A DNA stretch of 64,000 bases from Photobacterium sanctipauli (GTDB lineage Bacteria; Pseudomonadota; Gammaproteobacteria; Enterobacterales; Vibrionaceae). Where the stretch lies: NCBI RefSeq assembly GCF_003026495.1, contig NZ_PYMA01000005.1, positions 62,001 to 126,000 on the forward strand, given 5' to 3'. A program made the position numbers and the translations under genes. Below the pieces are notes generated by a model. That model did no database searches, was not told where the DNA came from, and was given only the letters and a program-made list of their open reading frames with translations. Positions 8,404 through 17,987 of the stretch are shown one piece after another (the stretch's first letter is position 1; each line of letters starts with the position of its first letter).

Positions 8404-10070
8404 TAGGCTTCCTCTGCTTGTGTCGTGATGCCTTGAGCGCTGTTAGCGGCAAGGCTATTTTTATTCTTCGGCAAATACAGTGTGAAGCGACTGCCGTATG
8501 GGCTGAGCGGGTCAACGGTGATCATGCCGCCAAGGTGTTCGGTGAGGTTCTTTACCAAGTCGAGGCCAATGCCTCGTCCTTCCTTCGCCTTGGTGCTGTA
8601 GCCTCGGGTGAATATGCGCTCGGCCTCATCATCACTGAGCCCACGTCCCTGATCTTCAATTTCAAAGATCAACTCTTTGCCATAGTCGGAAAGACTCAGA
8701 CTAACCGTGCCTTCACGGCCATGATGGGACAGCGTGGCTTCCAATGCATTATCCAGTAAATTGCCAATGATGCTGACCAGCTGCTCACGCGGCAGTGAGT
8801 CGGGCAGGTCGTTCATCTGGCTGGCATCGTCGATTTGTAATTTGAGCCCTAATTCTTTAGCGCGGTTGTATTTACCCAGTAAACAGCCAGCCAGCACGCT
8901 GTCGTTTGTTACTTCCATTAGCTGTTGGATAAAGGCTTGATGGCTAGAAGTCTCTTGCCCTATGACGGCCAGTGCTTCGTCAATTGCATTTATCTGGATT
9001 AAGCCAGCAATGGTATGCAGCTTGTTATTGTATTCGTGGGACTGACTTCGCAGGCTTTCTGCATATTGCTTAATTCGCGTTAGCTTGCGACTGACAAGAT
9101 CAACTTCGTTTTTGAGCCTAAAGCTCGATACAACGCCACTGACTTTGCCACCATGAATGAGCGGGATACGGTTAACAATCAATAGTTGGTTGTGGATCCA
9201 CACTTCTTGGTCGTACTCTGGGTCACCCTTTCGCAGCACCGATAACAAGCCGCTATCTGGCAGCACATCTTGAATATGCTGGCCGATATAGTTGTCTGAT
9301 TCTGGCAGTTGCAGCGTCTTGATCGCGGCATGGTTGAAGGTGGTGATCATCCCTTCGTCATTAATGGCAACGATGCCTTCGCGCACGGTTTCCAGGGTGG
9401 CATTTCGTTCTTGGAACATACGGCCAATTTCTTCGGGCTCAAGATTAAAAATGGCCTTTTTGAAATGGTGGGCAAACCAGATTGCGGTGAACACGCTAAA
9501 AGCAAAGGCGGCAGCAATGGCAATCAGCATCGAAGTTCGGTGGTTGCTGACCAGAATGTCGACGGTATCAAGCAGGTAGCCAACTGACACAATGCCAATA
9601 ATATCGCCCTGCTGGTTGAAGATAGGGGCTTTACCGCGCACAGAGCGGCCAATGCTACCGTGCGCTTTAGAGATATACGGCTTCCCTTCAACCAGAGCAG
9701 GCTCGTTCATATCGTTATCGTCGTCGTGCATCGGCTTACCAAGCCGGGCTTTGCTGGGGTGGGCTAAACGGATCCCATCTTCGTCACCGAATACGACAAA
9801 TTTCGCCTTGGCAGACTTTGCATATTTGTAACTCAGCGGTTGCAATATTGGGGTATCTTTAGCTTCGATGGCCCTGACAACATCGGGTGAAACGGAGATA
9901 GCCAGTGCTACGCGCATCGCTTGTTGGCCGATTTGCTCATCGAGCACATTATCCAGATAGCGAATAGCAAAATGGCCGAGAATGCCGGTTTGCAGAATGG
10001 CAATAAGCCCTAAAATCAACACCATGCGGGTGTTTAGGCGCAAAAAGCGTAATGACAAAAACGACGTCAT
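8403..10070 (-). CDS. Sensor histidine kinase, CitA/DcuS type
   Basis: A 555-residue membrane sensor. TM1 is about residues 16-36. The periplasmic Cache/PAS domain is about 37-178, with the GIRLAHP motif (R101, H104) that lines the carboxylate pocket in CitA and DcuS. TM2 is about 180-202, a cytoplasmic PAS domain about 220-320, the SpoB-like phosphoacceptor region has H345 in SQSHEYNNK, and a C-terminal ATPase domain carries NLLDNALEA (N box), EDQGRGL (G1) and GRGIGL (G2). It likely senses a di- or tricarboxylate outside the cell and phosphorylates the co-encoded regulator. It is divergent from tctC across a 235-base promoter region. Confidence 0.94.
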   Translation of the reverse strand: MTSFLSLRFLRLNTRMVLILGLIAILQTGILGHFAIRYLDNVLDEQIGQQAMRVALAISVSPDVVRAIEAKDTPILQPLSYKYAKSAKAKFVVFGDEDGIRLAHPSKARLGKPMHDDDNDMNEPALVEGKPYISKAHGSIGRSVRGKAPIFNQQGDIIGIVSVGYLLDTVDILVSNHRTSMLIAIAAAFAFSVFTAIWFAHHFKKAIFNLEPEEIGRMFQERNATLETVREGIVAINDEGMITTFNHAAIKTLQLPESDNYIGQHIQDVLPDSGLLSVLRKGDPEYDQEVWIHNQLLIVNRIPLIHGGKVSGVVSSFRLKNEVDLVSRKLTRIKQYAESLRSQSHEYNNKLHTIAGLIQINAIDEALAVIGQETSSHQAFIQQLMEVTNDSVLAGCLLGKYNRAKELGLKLQIDDASQMNDLPDSLPREQLVSIIGNLLDNALEATLSHHGREGTVSLSLSDYGKELIFEIEDQGRGLSDDEAERIFTRGYSTKAKEGRGIGLDLVKNLTEHLGGMITVDPLSPYGSRFTLYLPKNKNSLAANSAQGITTQAEEA

Positions 10071-10161
10071 ATTGTGGCGATTCCTTTCACCGATTCCTTT
10101 ATTACAAATACTTTACCTTTTTATGATGCCAGATGTCGTGAACATTATGAACAAAATCACC

Positions 10162-10176
10162 AATAAGGCGCTTATT
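10162..10176. promoter_or_regulatory. Palindrome in the kinase/tctC divergent promoter region
   Basis: AATAAG-GCG-CTTATT has perfect 6-bp arms and lies about 140 bases before the tctC start and 90 before the kinase start. It is a candidate operator for the CitB-type regulator; this rests on position and symmetry only. Confidence 0.3.
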
Positions 10177-10305
10177 CACAATAAATTTACAAACTTCATT
10201 TGTCGTTAGGGTTGGCATAAGTTTTAAGGCGTAGGAGCAACATAGCCGAGCAGCTTGAACATCATGAGCAAGTGGCTGGGCATAATAATTAAATAAGGAC
10301 ACATT

Positions 10306-11289
10306 ATGCTGACTCGATTTTTATCTTGTAAACGTGTAACAGTACTGGCGACAGTGATGGCGGCTTCCATGAGTATGGGGACTGCACAGGCTAAAATGGA
10401 CGAAGTTCACTTCTTGGTACCAGGTGGTGCTGGTGGTGGCTGGGATAGCACGGCTCGCGGTACTGGTGAGGCGCTGGCAAAGTCTGATCTTGTCGACAAG
10501 GTATCGTATGAAAATATGTCGGGTGGTGGCGGTGGTAAAGCAATTGCCTATCTCATTAAAACGGCTAAGCAGTCTGATGACACCCTAATGGTCAATTCCA
10601 CACCGATTGTGATCCGCTCTCTTTCAAAAGTTTTCCCGCAATCATTTCGTGATTTAACCCCAGTTGCAGCCACAATTGGTGACTACGCCGCGTTTGTTGT
10701 TGCCAAAGACTCTAAATACCAGAGCTTTACCGAAGTGGTTGAGGACTATAAGAAGAATCCACGCTCAGTGTCTATTGCTGGCGGCTCGGCACGAGGCAGC
10801 ATGGACCACCTAGTTGCGGCAATGGTATTTAAGGCCGCTGGTGGCGAACCTCGTAAACTAAAATACCTTGCCTATGATGCTGGTGGTAAAGCCATGGCTG
10901 GTCTGCTGTCGGGTGAAACCCAAGTGCTATCAACTGGTTTGAGTGAGGCATTGAGCCTAGCCGAAGCCGGTGAGGTAAGAATTCTGGCGATGACAGGTGA
11001 AGAGCGCTCTCAAGCGGCACCTAATGTGCCGACAGTGAAAGAGCTGGGCTATGACACAACGTTTGTTAACTGGCGCGGTTTCTTTGGTGCACCAGGCCTG
11101 AGTGATGAGAAAGTAGCCGAATTTACTGACGTACTGAAGCAAATGTATGAAACCGATGAGTGGGCTACCGTTCGTGATCGTTACGGTTGGACAGAAATCT
11201 ACAAGCCAGCTGATGAGTTCGTTGCTTTCCTTGAAGAGCAAGAACAAGAAATGGGTAGCTTGATGAAAGAGTTAGGTTTCTTGAACTAA
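10306..11289 (+). CDS. tctC: Tripartite tricarboxylate transporter substrate-binding protein
   Basis: A 327-residue periplasmic protein of the TctC/Bug family. The signal peptide ends at TAQAKM. The N-terminal VHFLVPGGAGGGWDSTAR is the family carboxylate-binding loop, and NMSGGGGGKAIAYL and the AGGSARGSMDHL segment complete the pocket. It binds a carboxylate such as citrate or a related acid; the exact ligand cannot be read from sequence. It is the first gene of tctCBA and divergent from the CitA-type kinase, which suggests inducible control by that system. A terminator-like hairpin follows the stop, so the binding protein is probably made in excess of the membrane subunits. Confidence 0.93.
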   Translation: MLTRFLSCKRVTVLATVMAASMSMGTAQAKMDEVHFLVPGGAGGGWDSTARGTGEALAKSDLVDKVSYENMSGGGGGKAIAYLIKTAKQSDDTLMVNSTPIVIRSLSKVFPQSFRDLTPVAATIGDYAAFVVAKDSKYQSFTEVVEDYKKNPRSVSIAGGSARGSMDHLVAAMVFKAAGGEPRKLKYLAYDAGGKAMAGLLSGETQVLSTGLSEALSLAEAGEVRILAMTGEERSQAAPNVPTVKELGYDTTFVNWRGFFGAPGLSDEKVAEFTDVLKQMYETDEWATVRDRYGWTEIYKPADEFVAFLEEQEQEMGSLMKELGFLN

Positions 11290-11299
11290 TTGGCAAGTG

Positions 11300-11344
11300 A
11301 AAGCGTGGTCTGTTTGCAAAACCTGCACAGGCTGCGCTTTTTTT
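11300..11344 (+). terminator. Partial terminator between tctC and tctB
   Basis: A 14-bp stem including three wobble pairs (11300-11313 with 11327-11340) is followed by a run of seven T. As tctB and tctA follow in the same direction with no other obvious promoter, this is probably a leaky terminator that sets subunit ratios. Confidence 0.65.
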
Positions 11345-11404
11345 ATTCCGCCGACTTCGCTCGGCAAGATAGTGCGCAAAAACGTTGTATGTGAAGGAGC
11401 ACCC

Positions 11405-11878
11405 ATGACGATAACCAAAGATCATATCGGTGGTTTGGTATTTCTCTGCTTTTCTGTGGCTTATGGCTATTACGCCAGCCAAATCCAGCTATTCCCAGGT
11501 GATGAATATGAACCGTTCCATGCCAAGTCGATGCCGCTAGCATTAGCCGCGCTTGGGGTGGTGTTCTCATTGCTGCAATTGATCACAGCAAGCAAAAAGG
11601 ACGAAGATAAGTTGAGCCTGAAAGGGTATGACTTTGGTTTGATGGGAAAATTGCTTGTATTGATGGTGCTGTTTGCAATTTCGTTAGACTGGATGGGCTT
11701 TTTGGTTTCCACCGTGTTTTTCTTGGCTGGCGGATATTGGCTGCTGGGTGAACGTAGGCCAAAAATGTTGTTCTTGGCGTCGGTGCCGTTTGCTGTGGGC
11801 TTCTGGTACGTCCTCACTCAGTTATTAGATATTTACCTTGCACCAGGACAGGTGTGGGCGAACGTATTAGGGAGCTAA
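11405..11878 (+). CDS. tctB: Tripartite tricarboxylate transporter small membrane subunit
   Basis: A 157-residue protein with four hydrophobic segments: GGLVFLCFSVAYGYYAS, MPLALAALGVVFSLLQLI, LLVLMVLFAISLDWMGF, and the AVGFWYVLTQLL end. The size and layout match TctB (DUF1468). The open frame extends upstream to 11297, but GAAGGAG lies before the ATG at 11405 and the shorter product matches the family. It forms the integral membrane complex with TctA, whose gene starts three bases after this stop. Confidence 0.88.
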   Translation: MTITKDHIGGLVFLCFSVAYGYYASQIQLFPGDEYEPFHAKSMPLALAALGVVFSLLQLITASKKDEDKLSLKGYDFGLMGKLLVLMVLFAISLDWMGFLVSTVFFLAGGYWLLGERRPKMLFLASVPFAVGFWYVLTQLLDIYLAPGQVWANVLGS

Positions 11879-11881
11879 ACC

Positions 11882-13405
11882 ATGTTCGAAGGAATGATGT
11901 CTGGGCTATCAACCGCTGTGATGCCCTTTAACCTGTTGATGGTTATTGTCGGCTGTTTTGCCGGTACTTTCATTGGTATGTTACCGGGGCTTGGCCCAAT
12001 TTCTGCCATCGCCCTGATGATCCCCATTACCTATGGGCTTGATCCATCATCGGGGATTATCTTGATGGCGGGCGTATACTACGGTGCCATTTTCGGTGGC
12101 TCTACTTCATCCATCTTGATTAATGCGCCGGGTTGCGCCAGTACGGTTGTGACTGCCTTTGATGGTTACCCTCTGGCACAGAAGAAGCAAGCGGGTAAAG
12201 CGTTGGCGCTGGCGGCATACTCGTCGTTCACTGGCGGTACAATTGGTGCCATTATCCTGCTGTTTGCCGCGCCGGCATTGGCAAAAGTGTCCTTAAGTTT
12301 CCAGTCGAGTGATTACTTTGCCTTAATGGTGCTGGGCTTGACCGCTGTAGCAGCGTTTTCGGGCAAAGGGCAGGTGCTTAAAGCGCTCATGATGACCGTA
12401 TTCGGTTTGATGATTGCCATGGTCGGTAATGATGTCATGTCGGGGATCCCTCGCTTCACCTTCAACAATGTGAACTTGATTGATGGCATTAGTTTCTTGC
12501 TTCTGGCGATGGCAACGTTTGCACTTACCGAAGTGGTGATGACGGTGTTGCGTGGCGAGCACAAAGAAAAAGAGCCAGAAATGGACATGGACTCGCTGGG
12601 GAGCATGAAGCTTAACAAAGAAGAAGTTAAGCATGTTGCGCCAACGGTTGGCCGTTCATCGGTATTTGGTTTCTTGGTGGGTGTGTTGCCTGGGGCAGGG
12701 GCGACGATCGCTTCTTTCCTAAGCTATGGCATGGAACGTAACCTCGCTTCGAAAGAAGAGAAAGCGAAGTTTGGTAAAGGGGCGTTACGTGGATTGGCGG
12801 CACCTGAATCGGCTAACAATGCGGCATCGACTGGTTCGTTTGTTCCTTTGCTAACGCTAGGTATTCCAGGGTCGGGCACTACCGCGATTATGCTTGGTGC
12901 CTTGATCGCTTACGGTATTCAGCCTGGTCCACGTTTGTTTGTTGATAACCCGGATGTATTCTGGTCGGTGATTATTTCGATGTACTTTGGAAACTTGGTA
13001 TTGTTGATCCTTAACCTACCGCTGATCCCGTATATCTCACGTTTGTTGGTTATCCCGCGTCCGATTTTGATCCCGTTGATCCTGTTCTTCTCGATCACTG
13101 GTGTGTACTTGGTTAGCTTCAATAGCTTTGATATTCAGATGATGGTGATCATTACCATTATTGCCACCTTCCTAAAGCTGCTGAGCTTCCCGATGGCACC
13201 CATGCTGCTTGGCTTTATCTTGGGTGATATTTTGGAGAAAAACCTTAGCCGCTCGTTAACCCTGTCGGACGGTAGTTATTCATTCCTATGGGAGCGCCCA
13301 CTGACACTATCAATCATGATTTGTGCAGTACTCGCATTGATGCTGCCATTAGTAAGTGCGATACGCGATAAGCGCCAGGCGGCAAAAGCAGTGAGTTCGG
13401 CTTAA
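11882..13405 (+). CDS. tctA: Tripartite tricarboxylate transporter large permease subunit
   Basis: A 507-residue polytopic permease. It shows the two TctA signature repeats: GTFIGMLPGLGPISAIALMIP near residue 28, and GFLVGVLPGAGATIASFLSYG near residue 265. It also has SILINAPGCASTVVTAFDGYP and its counterpart LLTLGIPGSGTTAIMLGALIAYGI, reflecting the internal two-fold duplication. It is the transport channel of the TctCBA system, presumably proton- or sodium-coupled. The ribosome site GGGAG overlaps the end of tctB, implying translational coupling. Confidence 0.95.
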   Translation: MFEGMMSGLSTAVMPFNLLMVIVGCFAGTFIGMLPGLGPISAIALMIPITYGLDPSSGIILMAGVYYGAIFGGSTSSILINAPGCASTVVTAFDGYPLAQKKQAGKALALAAYSSFTGGTIGAIILLFAAPALAKVSLSFQSSDYFALMVLGLTAVAAFSGKGQVLKALMMTVFGLMIAMVGNDVMSGIPRFTFNNVNLIDGISFLLLAMATFALTEVVMTVLRGEHKEKEPEMDMDSLGSMKLNKEEVKHVAPTVGRSSVFGFLVGVLPGAGATIASFLSYGMERNLASKEEKAKFGKGALRGLAAPESANNAASTGSFVPLLTLGIPGSGTTAIMLGALIAYGIQPGPRLFVDNPDVFWSVIISMYFGNLVLLILNLPLIPYISRLLVIPRPILIPLILFFSITGVYLVSFNSFDIQMMVIITIIATFLKLLSFPMAPMLLGFILGDILEKNLSRSLTLSDGSYSFLWERPLTLSIMICAVLALMLPLVSAIRDKRQAAKAVSSA

Positions 13406-13451
13406 CGGCTTTTTAGACGTAACCTAAACGAAGGTTACACCCAATAGCGAT

Positions 13452-13486
13452 AGCGGCTTAGGTCTTACGACTTAAGCCGCTTTTTT
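13452..13486 (+). terminator. Terminator of tctCBA
   Basis: The stem AGCGGCTTA/TAAGCCGCT has an inner GTC/GAC extension and is followed by TTTTTT. A second small hairpin (GTAACC/GGTTAC, 13419-13438) lies between it and the tctA stop. Confidence 0.9.
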
Positions 13487-13808
13487 GTGTTTGCTGAACG
13501 GGTGTTGAACATGAAAGGGGTGATTGTAATGATTCAATAAGAAATTTATCTAAAACCAAATTCATTATATGAAAAAAATCGCTTTAAAATAAAGTGTGCT
13601 ATTCGTCATGTTTTACTAGCCATTATTTTGTGTATTATCCATTTCAACAGAGACGTGAACTAAATATGCAAATAACTAAAATATAAAAAAACGCATACTA
13701 TTTTAAAAATAACTTTTATATTCCCATGTCTCACATAAATTAACCGAATTCAATTGGTAGATATCATCTGCTAAAAAATTATCTATAAATTAAATTAAGG
13801 TTTGTCAC
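13487..13808. promoter_or_regulatory. AT-rich promoter region of the allA-gcl-hyi-glxR operon
   Basis: About 320 bases without a gene, strongly AT-rich, with several A/T tracts and the near-palindrome CCGAATTCAATTGG. It presumably holds the promoter and regulator sites of the glyoxylate branch operon. I could not identify a specific operator. Confidence 0.4.
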
Positions 13809-14294
13809 ATGGAGACATTAAAAATAGAAGCGCTCACCAAGGAGGCATTCAAGCCCTTTGGTGATGTGATAGAGACGGAAAATTCTGACTTTTTCTTTAT
13901 CAACGACAAAACAGGCAAACGCTTCCATCAGTTGACTGATGTTGCCGTTACTGATGAAACTAGCCCTTTTGTCAGTATCATTCGCGCCGAAGGCTTCAAG
14001 GAAAAGCTAACGTTTTCATTGTTGGAAAAGCACCCGTTAGGTAGCCAAGCATTCTACCCGCTTAAAGGTGAACAGTTTATTGTCATTGTTGCCGAAGGCG
14101 AGGATGAAATTGATGAGTCGACCCTAAGAGTGTTTGTGACCAATGGCAAGCAGGGTGTGAATTACCATAAAAACGTTTGGCATTATTTATTATTTGCATG
14201 GAATGAAGATACTGATTTTATAACAGTTGATAGAGCAGGTGATGACAATTGTATTGTTAATCATTTATCCAAAGAATATACCGTATTGTTGTGA
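13809..14294 (+). CDS. allA: Ureidoglycolate lyase
   Basis: A 161-residue cupin-fold enzyme that splits (S)-ureidoglycolate into glyoxylate and urea. The family pattern is complete: the TKEAFKPFGDVIE start, HPLGSQAFYPL in the middle, and the VNYHKNVWHYLLFAW active-site block near residues 119-132. Length equals E. coli AllA (160). It opens a four-gene unit with gcl, hyi and glxR, so glyoxylate is made where it is consumed. There is no urease in the window, so the urea is presumably excreted or degraded elsewhere. Confidence 0.95.
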   Translation: METLKIEALTKEAFKPFGDVIETENSDFFFINDKTGKRFHQLTDVAVTDETSPFVSIIRAEGFKEKLTFSLLEKHPLGSQAFYPLKGEQFIVIVAEGEDEIDESTLRVFVTNGKQGVNYHKNVWHYLLFAWNEDTDFITVDRAGDDNCIVNHLSKEYTVLL

Positions 14295-14390
14295 TTTAAA
14301 TAATTGAATTAAATAAGCAAGAGTAGTGACGATGATCTCAGATTATTGTTACGGGTTGCTGACGAATTTAAAAAGTATTGGAGATGTAAG

Positions 14391-16130
14391 ATGGCAAAGA
14401 TCAGAGCGATTGAAGCTGCAATTCAAATTCTAAAAAAAGAAGGTATCGATACTGCGTTTGGTGTTCCTGGTGCTGCGATTAACCCAATGTACGCGGCGAT
14501 GAAAAAGCTGGGTGGTATTGACCATGTGCTAGCGCGTCACGTTGAAGGCGCATCACATATGGCCGAAGGTTACACTCGCACAGCACCAGATAATATCGGT
14601 TTGTGTATTGGTACATCTGGCCCTGCTGGTACAGACATGATCACAGGCCTTTATTCGGCATCGGCTGATTCTATTCCAATTTTATGTATTACCGGTCAAG
14701 CACCGGTTGCCAAGCTGCATAAAGAAGACTTTCAGGCGGTGGATATCGAGGCGATTGCTAAGCCTGTGACCAAGATGGCGGTGACCATTCGTGAAGCAGG
14801 GCAACTTCCGGGCACCTTCCAGAAGGCATTCTTCGAAATGCGCTCTGGCCGTCCAGGCCCGGTACTGCTTGATTTGCCTTTCGATGTTCAGATGGCAGAA
14901 ATTGAGTTTGACATTGACCTGTACGAGCCGTTAACCCCCCATAAGCCGCAAGCCACTATGGCACAGGCGAAACGGGCCATCGAAATGCTGAACAGTGCAG
15001 AGAAACCTTTGCTGGTTGCTGGTGGCGGTATCATCAATGCCGACGCGGCTGCGCTATTCAAAGAGTTTGCTGAGCTGGTGAACGTACCTGTTATTCAAAC
15101 ATTACGTGGTTGGGGGGCGATTTCTGATGAGCACCCACTGATGAGTGGCCGTATGGGCTGTCAGGCGAACCACCGTTGTGGCAACGCAACTTACCTTGAG
15201 TCTGATTTTGTTTTCGGTATTGGTAACCGCTGGGCAAACCGCCATACCGGCGCATTAGAAACTTACACCAAAGGCCGCAAGTTCATTCATGTCGATATCG
15301 AGCCGACCCAAATTGGCCGTGTGTTCGCACCGGATCTCGGCATTGTTTCTGACGCAGCTGCCGCACTAGAAGTGTTCATTGCGGCTGCAAAAGAAATGAA
15401 AGCCAACGGTGACCTGAAAGATCGCACCGAGTGGGTAGCGGAATGTGCCGAGCGTAAGCTCACCATGCTACGTCGTGATGATTTCGATTGCACGCCAATC
15501 AAACCGCAACGTATTTACCATGAAATGAACAAGGCATTCGGCCCTGAAACGCGATACGTCACCACTATCGGCCTAGCGCAGATTGCGGCTAACCAGTTCC
15601 TGCATGTGCATAAGCCTCGTCATTGGATTAATGCTTGTCAGGCGGGTCCACTAGGGTGGACGATGCCAGCAGCCCTAGGTGTAGTAAAAGCCGACCCTGT
15701 TAAGCCTGTTGTTGCTATCTCGGGTGACTACGACTTCCAGTTCATGATTGAAGAGCTGGCGGTAGGCGCACAGTTCAATCTGCCGTATATCCATGTACTG
15801 ATTAACAATGCCTACCTAGGTTTGATTCGCCAAGCTCAGCGTGCTTTTGATATTGACCACTGTGTCCAGTTGTCGTTCGAAAACATCAATGCACCAGAAG
15901 TGAAAGAGTACGGTGTTGACCATAAGAGCGTGGTGGAAGGTTTGGGCTGTAAAGCGATTCGCGTATTTGACCCTGCACAAATTGGTCCGGCACTGCAGCA
16001 AGCGAAGAACTTGATGGAGCAGCACAAAGTTCCAGTGGTGGTTGAAGTCATGACTGAGCGAGTGACCAACATCGCGATGGGGCCAGACATCGATAAAGTG
16101 GCCGAATTCGAAGAGATTGTAGACCTTTAA
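14391..16130 (+). CDS. gcl: Glyoxylate carboligase (tartronate-semialdehyde synthase)
   Basis: A 579-residue thiamine-diphosphate enzyme joining two glyoxylates to tartronate semialdehyde plus CO2. It is very like E. coli Gcl over the whole length: [16 protein letters not shown], then [16 protein letters not shown], where the activating Glu of other ThDP enzymes is replaced by Val as in Gcl. The C-terminal ThDP/Mg site is [16 protein letters not shown] to [13 protein letters not shown]. The frame is open from 14346, but GGAGATGTAAG before the ATG at 14391 and the [10 protein letters not shown] match set the start there. It is about 14 residues shorter than the E. coli enzyme, mainly at the C-terminus. 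Confidence 0.96.
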   Translation: MAKIRAIEAAIQILKKEGIDTAFGVPGAAINPMYAAMKKLGGIDHVLARHVEGASHMAEGYTRTAPDNIGLCIGTSGPAGTDMITGLYSASADSIPILCITGQAPVAKLHKEDFQAVDIEAIAKPVTKMAVTIREAGQLPGTFQKAFFEMRSGRPGPVLLDLPFDVQMAEIEFDIDLYEPLTPHKPQATMAQAKRAIEMLNSAEKPLLVAGGGIINADAAALFKEFAELVNVPVIQTLRGWGAISDEHPLMSGRMGCQANHRCGNATYLESDFVFGIGNRWANRHTGALETYTKGRKFIHVDIEPTQIGRVFAPDLGIVSDAAAALEVFIAAAKEMKANGDLKDRTEWVAECAERKLTMLRRDDFDCTPIKPQRIYHEMNKAFGPETRYVTTIGLAQIAANQFLHVHKPRHWINACQAGPLGWTMPAALGVVKADPVKPVVAISGDYDFQFMIEELAVGAQFNLPYIHVLINNAYLGLIRQAQRAFDIDHCVQLSFENINAPEVKEYGVDHKSVVEGLGCKAIRVFDPAQIGPALQQAKNLMEQHKVPVVVEVMTERVTNIAMGPDIDKVAEFEEIVDL

Positions 16131-16139
16131 TTTTGTAGT

Positions 16140-16162
16140 TAGGGCGGTGAGAAGCCGCCCTA
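16140..16162 (+). promoter_or_regulatory. Hairpin between gcl and hyi
   Basis: An 8-bp perfect stem (TAGGGCGG/CCGCCCTA) with a 7-base loop, ending just four bases before the hyi ribosome site AAGGAG. There is no T-run. It is likely a message-stability or translation-tuning element. Confidence 0.5.
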
Positions 16163-16177
16163 TAGAAGGAGTTTATT

Positions 16178-16960
16178 ATGCCTAAGTTAGCGGCAAACCT
16201 TTCAATGCTATTCACAGAATATGACTTTATGGACCGTTTCGGTGCTGCAGCGAAAGCTGGGTTTAAAGGCGTTGAATATCTGTTTCCTTATGATTTTCCA
16301 GCTGTAGATATTGCAGCAGAGCTTAAAAAGCACGGCCTGACCCAAGTGTTATTTAACCTACCTGCGGGTGATTGGGCAGCTGGCGAGCGCGGTATTGCTT
16401 GTTTACCGGATCGAATCGAAGAGTTCCGTTCTGGTGTTGATAAGGCCATTGAATATGCCGGTGCGCTTGGTTGTACCCAAGTGAATTGCTTAGCCGGTAT
16501 TAAACCTGAGCAAGTAACAGAAGCCGATGCATACCAAGTGTTGGTTGATAACCTGAAATATGCGGTCGAGAAGCTAGAAGGTGCGGGTATTAAGTTGGTT
16601 GTTGAGGCCATTAACACGCGTGATATTCCAGGGTTCTTTGTGTCGTCAACCGCCATGGTCCAAGGGCTGATTGCCGATGTTGGTAGCGAAAACCTAGCTT
16701 ACCAATACGACATTTACCATATGCAGATCATGGAAGGTGATCTGGCCGTCACAGTAACGAACAACCTGCCAATTATTGGACACGTGCAACTTGCTGATAA
16801 CCCAGGCCGCCATGAACCGGGTACGGGTGAAATCAACTATGGCTTCATGTTTAAGCACCTTGATGAGGTGGGCTATGAAGGATGGATTGGTTGCGAATAT
16901 GTACCAGCAAACGGTACGGAAGCAGGATTGGTTTGGTTAAAAGAATACAACGTCATTTAA
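16178..16960 (+). CDS. hyi: Hydroxypyruvate isomerase
   Basis: A 260-residue TIM-barrel isomerase interconverting hydroxypyruvate and tartronate semialdehyde. Conserved parts include FTEYDFMDRFGAAAKAGFKGVE at the start, VVEAINTRDIPGFF with the first catalytic Glu, YQYDIYHMQIMEGDL with metal-site Asp/His, and GHVQLADNPGRHEPGTGEINY before the second catalytic Glu in IGCEYVPA. Length matches E. coli Hyi (258). It follows gcl and precedes glxR by 17 bases in one operon. Confidence 0.95.
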   Translation: MPKLAANLSMLFTEYDFMDRFGAAAKAGFKGVEYLFPYDFPAVDIAAELKKHGLTQVLFNLPAGDWAAGERGIACLPDRIEEFRSGVDKAIEYAGALGCTQVNCLAGIKPEQVTEADAYQVLVDNLKYAVEKLEGAGIKLVVEAINTRDIPGFFVSSTAMVQGLIADVGSENLAYQYDIYHMQIMEGDLAVTVTNNLPIIGHVQLADNPGRHEPGTGEINYGFMFKHLDEVGYEGWIGCEYVPANGTEAGLVWLKEYNVI

Positions 16961-16977
16961 TGGTTGAGGACAAAATT

Positions 16978-17865
16978 ATGTTGAATATCGGATTTATCGG
17001 CACTGGCATCATGGGTAAGCCAATGGCCAAGAACCTACAAAATGCAGGCTACACGGTTTACTTCTCTGAGCACTTTGAGCCTGTACCCGCTGATCTGTTG
17101 GGTGAGAAAGGCTTTGCGTGTCCTAATCCAGCTGCTGTTGCAGAAGCTGCAGATATCATCATCACAATGGTGCCAGACACACCGCATGTTGCTGATGTAC
17201 TCTTCTCTGAGCAAGGCATTTTGAAAGGGCTAACAGCTGACAAAGTTGTGGTTGATATGAGTTCAATCTCACCAATCGAGACCAAAGTCTTTGCCGAAAA
17301 AGTTGAGGCCGTAGGGGCATGGTATGTTGATGCACCTGTTTCAGGTGGTGAAGTCGGCGCAGTGGCTGGCACACTGTCTATCATGGCTGGTGGACGAGAT
17401 GAGATTTTTGAGCGAGTTAAGCCACTATTTGAAGTGATGGGGCAAAACATTACATTGGTTGGTGGAAATGGTGACGGCCAAACTTGTAAAGTGGCTAACC
17501 AGATTATTGTGGCGTTGAACATTGAAGCTGTTGGCGAAGCCTTACTGTTTGCTTCAAAAGCAGGGGCTGATCCTGCGAAGATCCGCCAGGCACTGATGGG
17601 TGGCTTTGCCTCATCGAAGATCCTTGAAGTACACGGAGAGCGTATGGTGAAAGGGACCTTCGATCCGGGCTTCCGCATTTCGCTACACCAAAAAGATTTG
17701 AACCTAGCACTAACCGGCGCGCGTGAACTACAGCTAAACCTGCCAAATACCGCCACAGCGCAGGAGCTATTTAATACTTGTGCGGCACTTGACGGAAGCA
17801 ACTGGGATCACTCAGCAATGGTTAAAGCACTTGAGCATATGAGTAATCACAGCATTCGAGGTTAA
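16978..17865 (+). CDS. glxR: Tartronate semialdehyde reductase (2-hydroxy-3-oxopropionate reductase)
   Basis: A 295-residue beta-hydroxyacid dehydrogenase reducing tartronate semialdehyde to D-glycerate. The N-terminal Rossmann motif is IGFIGTGIMGKPMAKNL. The substrate-binding DAPVSGGEVGA block is near residue 118, and the catalytic-lysine region is GDGQTCKVANQIIV (Lys near 170). The open frame extends upstream inside hyi, but the ATG at 16978 with GAGGACAAAATT before it is the real start. It is last in the operon and followed by a strong terminator. No glycerate kinase gene (glxK) is next to it, so glycerate must be phosphorylated by an enzyme encoded elsewhere. Confidence 0.95.
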   Translation: MLNIGFIGTGIMGKPMAKNLQNAGYTVYFSEHFEPVPADLLGEKGFACPNPAAVAEAADIIITMVPDTPHVADVLFSEQGILKGLTADKVVVDMSSISPIETKVFAEKVEAVGAWYVDAPVSGGEVGAVAGTLSIMAGGRDEIFERVKPLFEVMGQNITLVGGNGDGQTCKVANQIIVALNIEAVGEALLFASKAGADPAKIRQALMGGFASSKILEVHGERMVKGTFDPGFRISLHQKDLNLALTGARELQLNLPNTATAQELFNTCAALDGSNWDHSAMVKALEHMSNHSIRG

Positions 17866-17920
17866 TCAGTAACAGTGACAAATTAAAGATACCTCCTTGG
17901 GAAATGTCACGGGAAGTTTG

Positions 17921-17946
17921 GCGGACACTATGTGTCCGCTTTTTTT
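17921..17946 (+). terminator. Terminator of the allA-gcl-hyi-glxR operon
   Basis: A perfect 8-bp stem (GCGGACAC/GTGTCCGC) with a 3-base loop and seven T. Confidence 0.92.
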
Positions 17947-17987
17947 ATGGTGAAGGAATGGAAACAACCTAGTTTCAGATTTAATCA

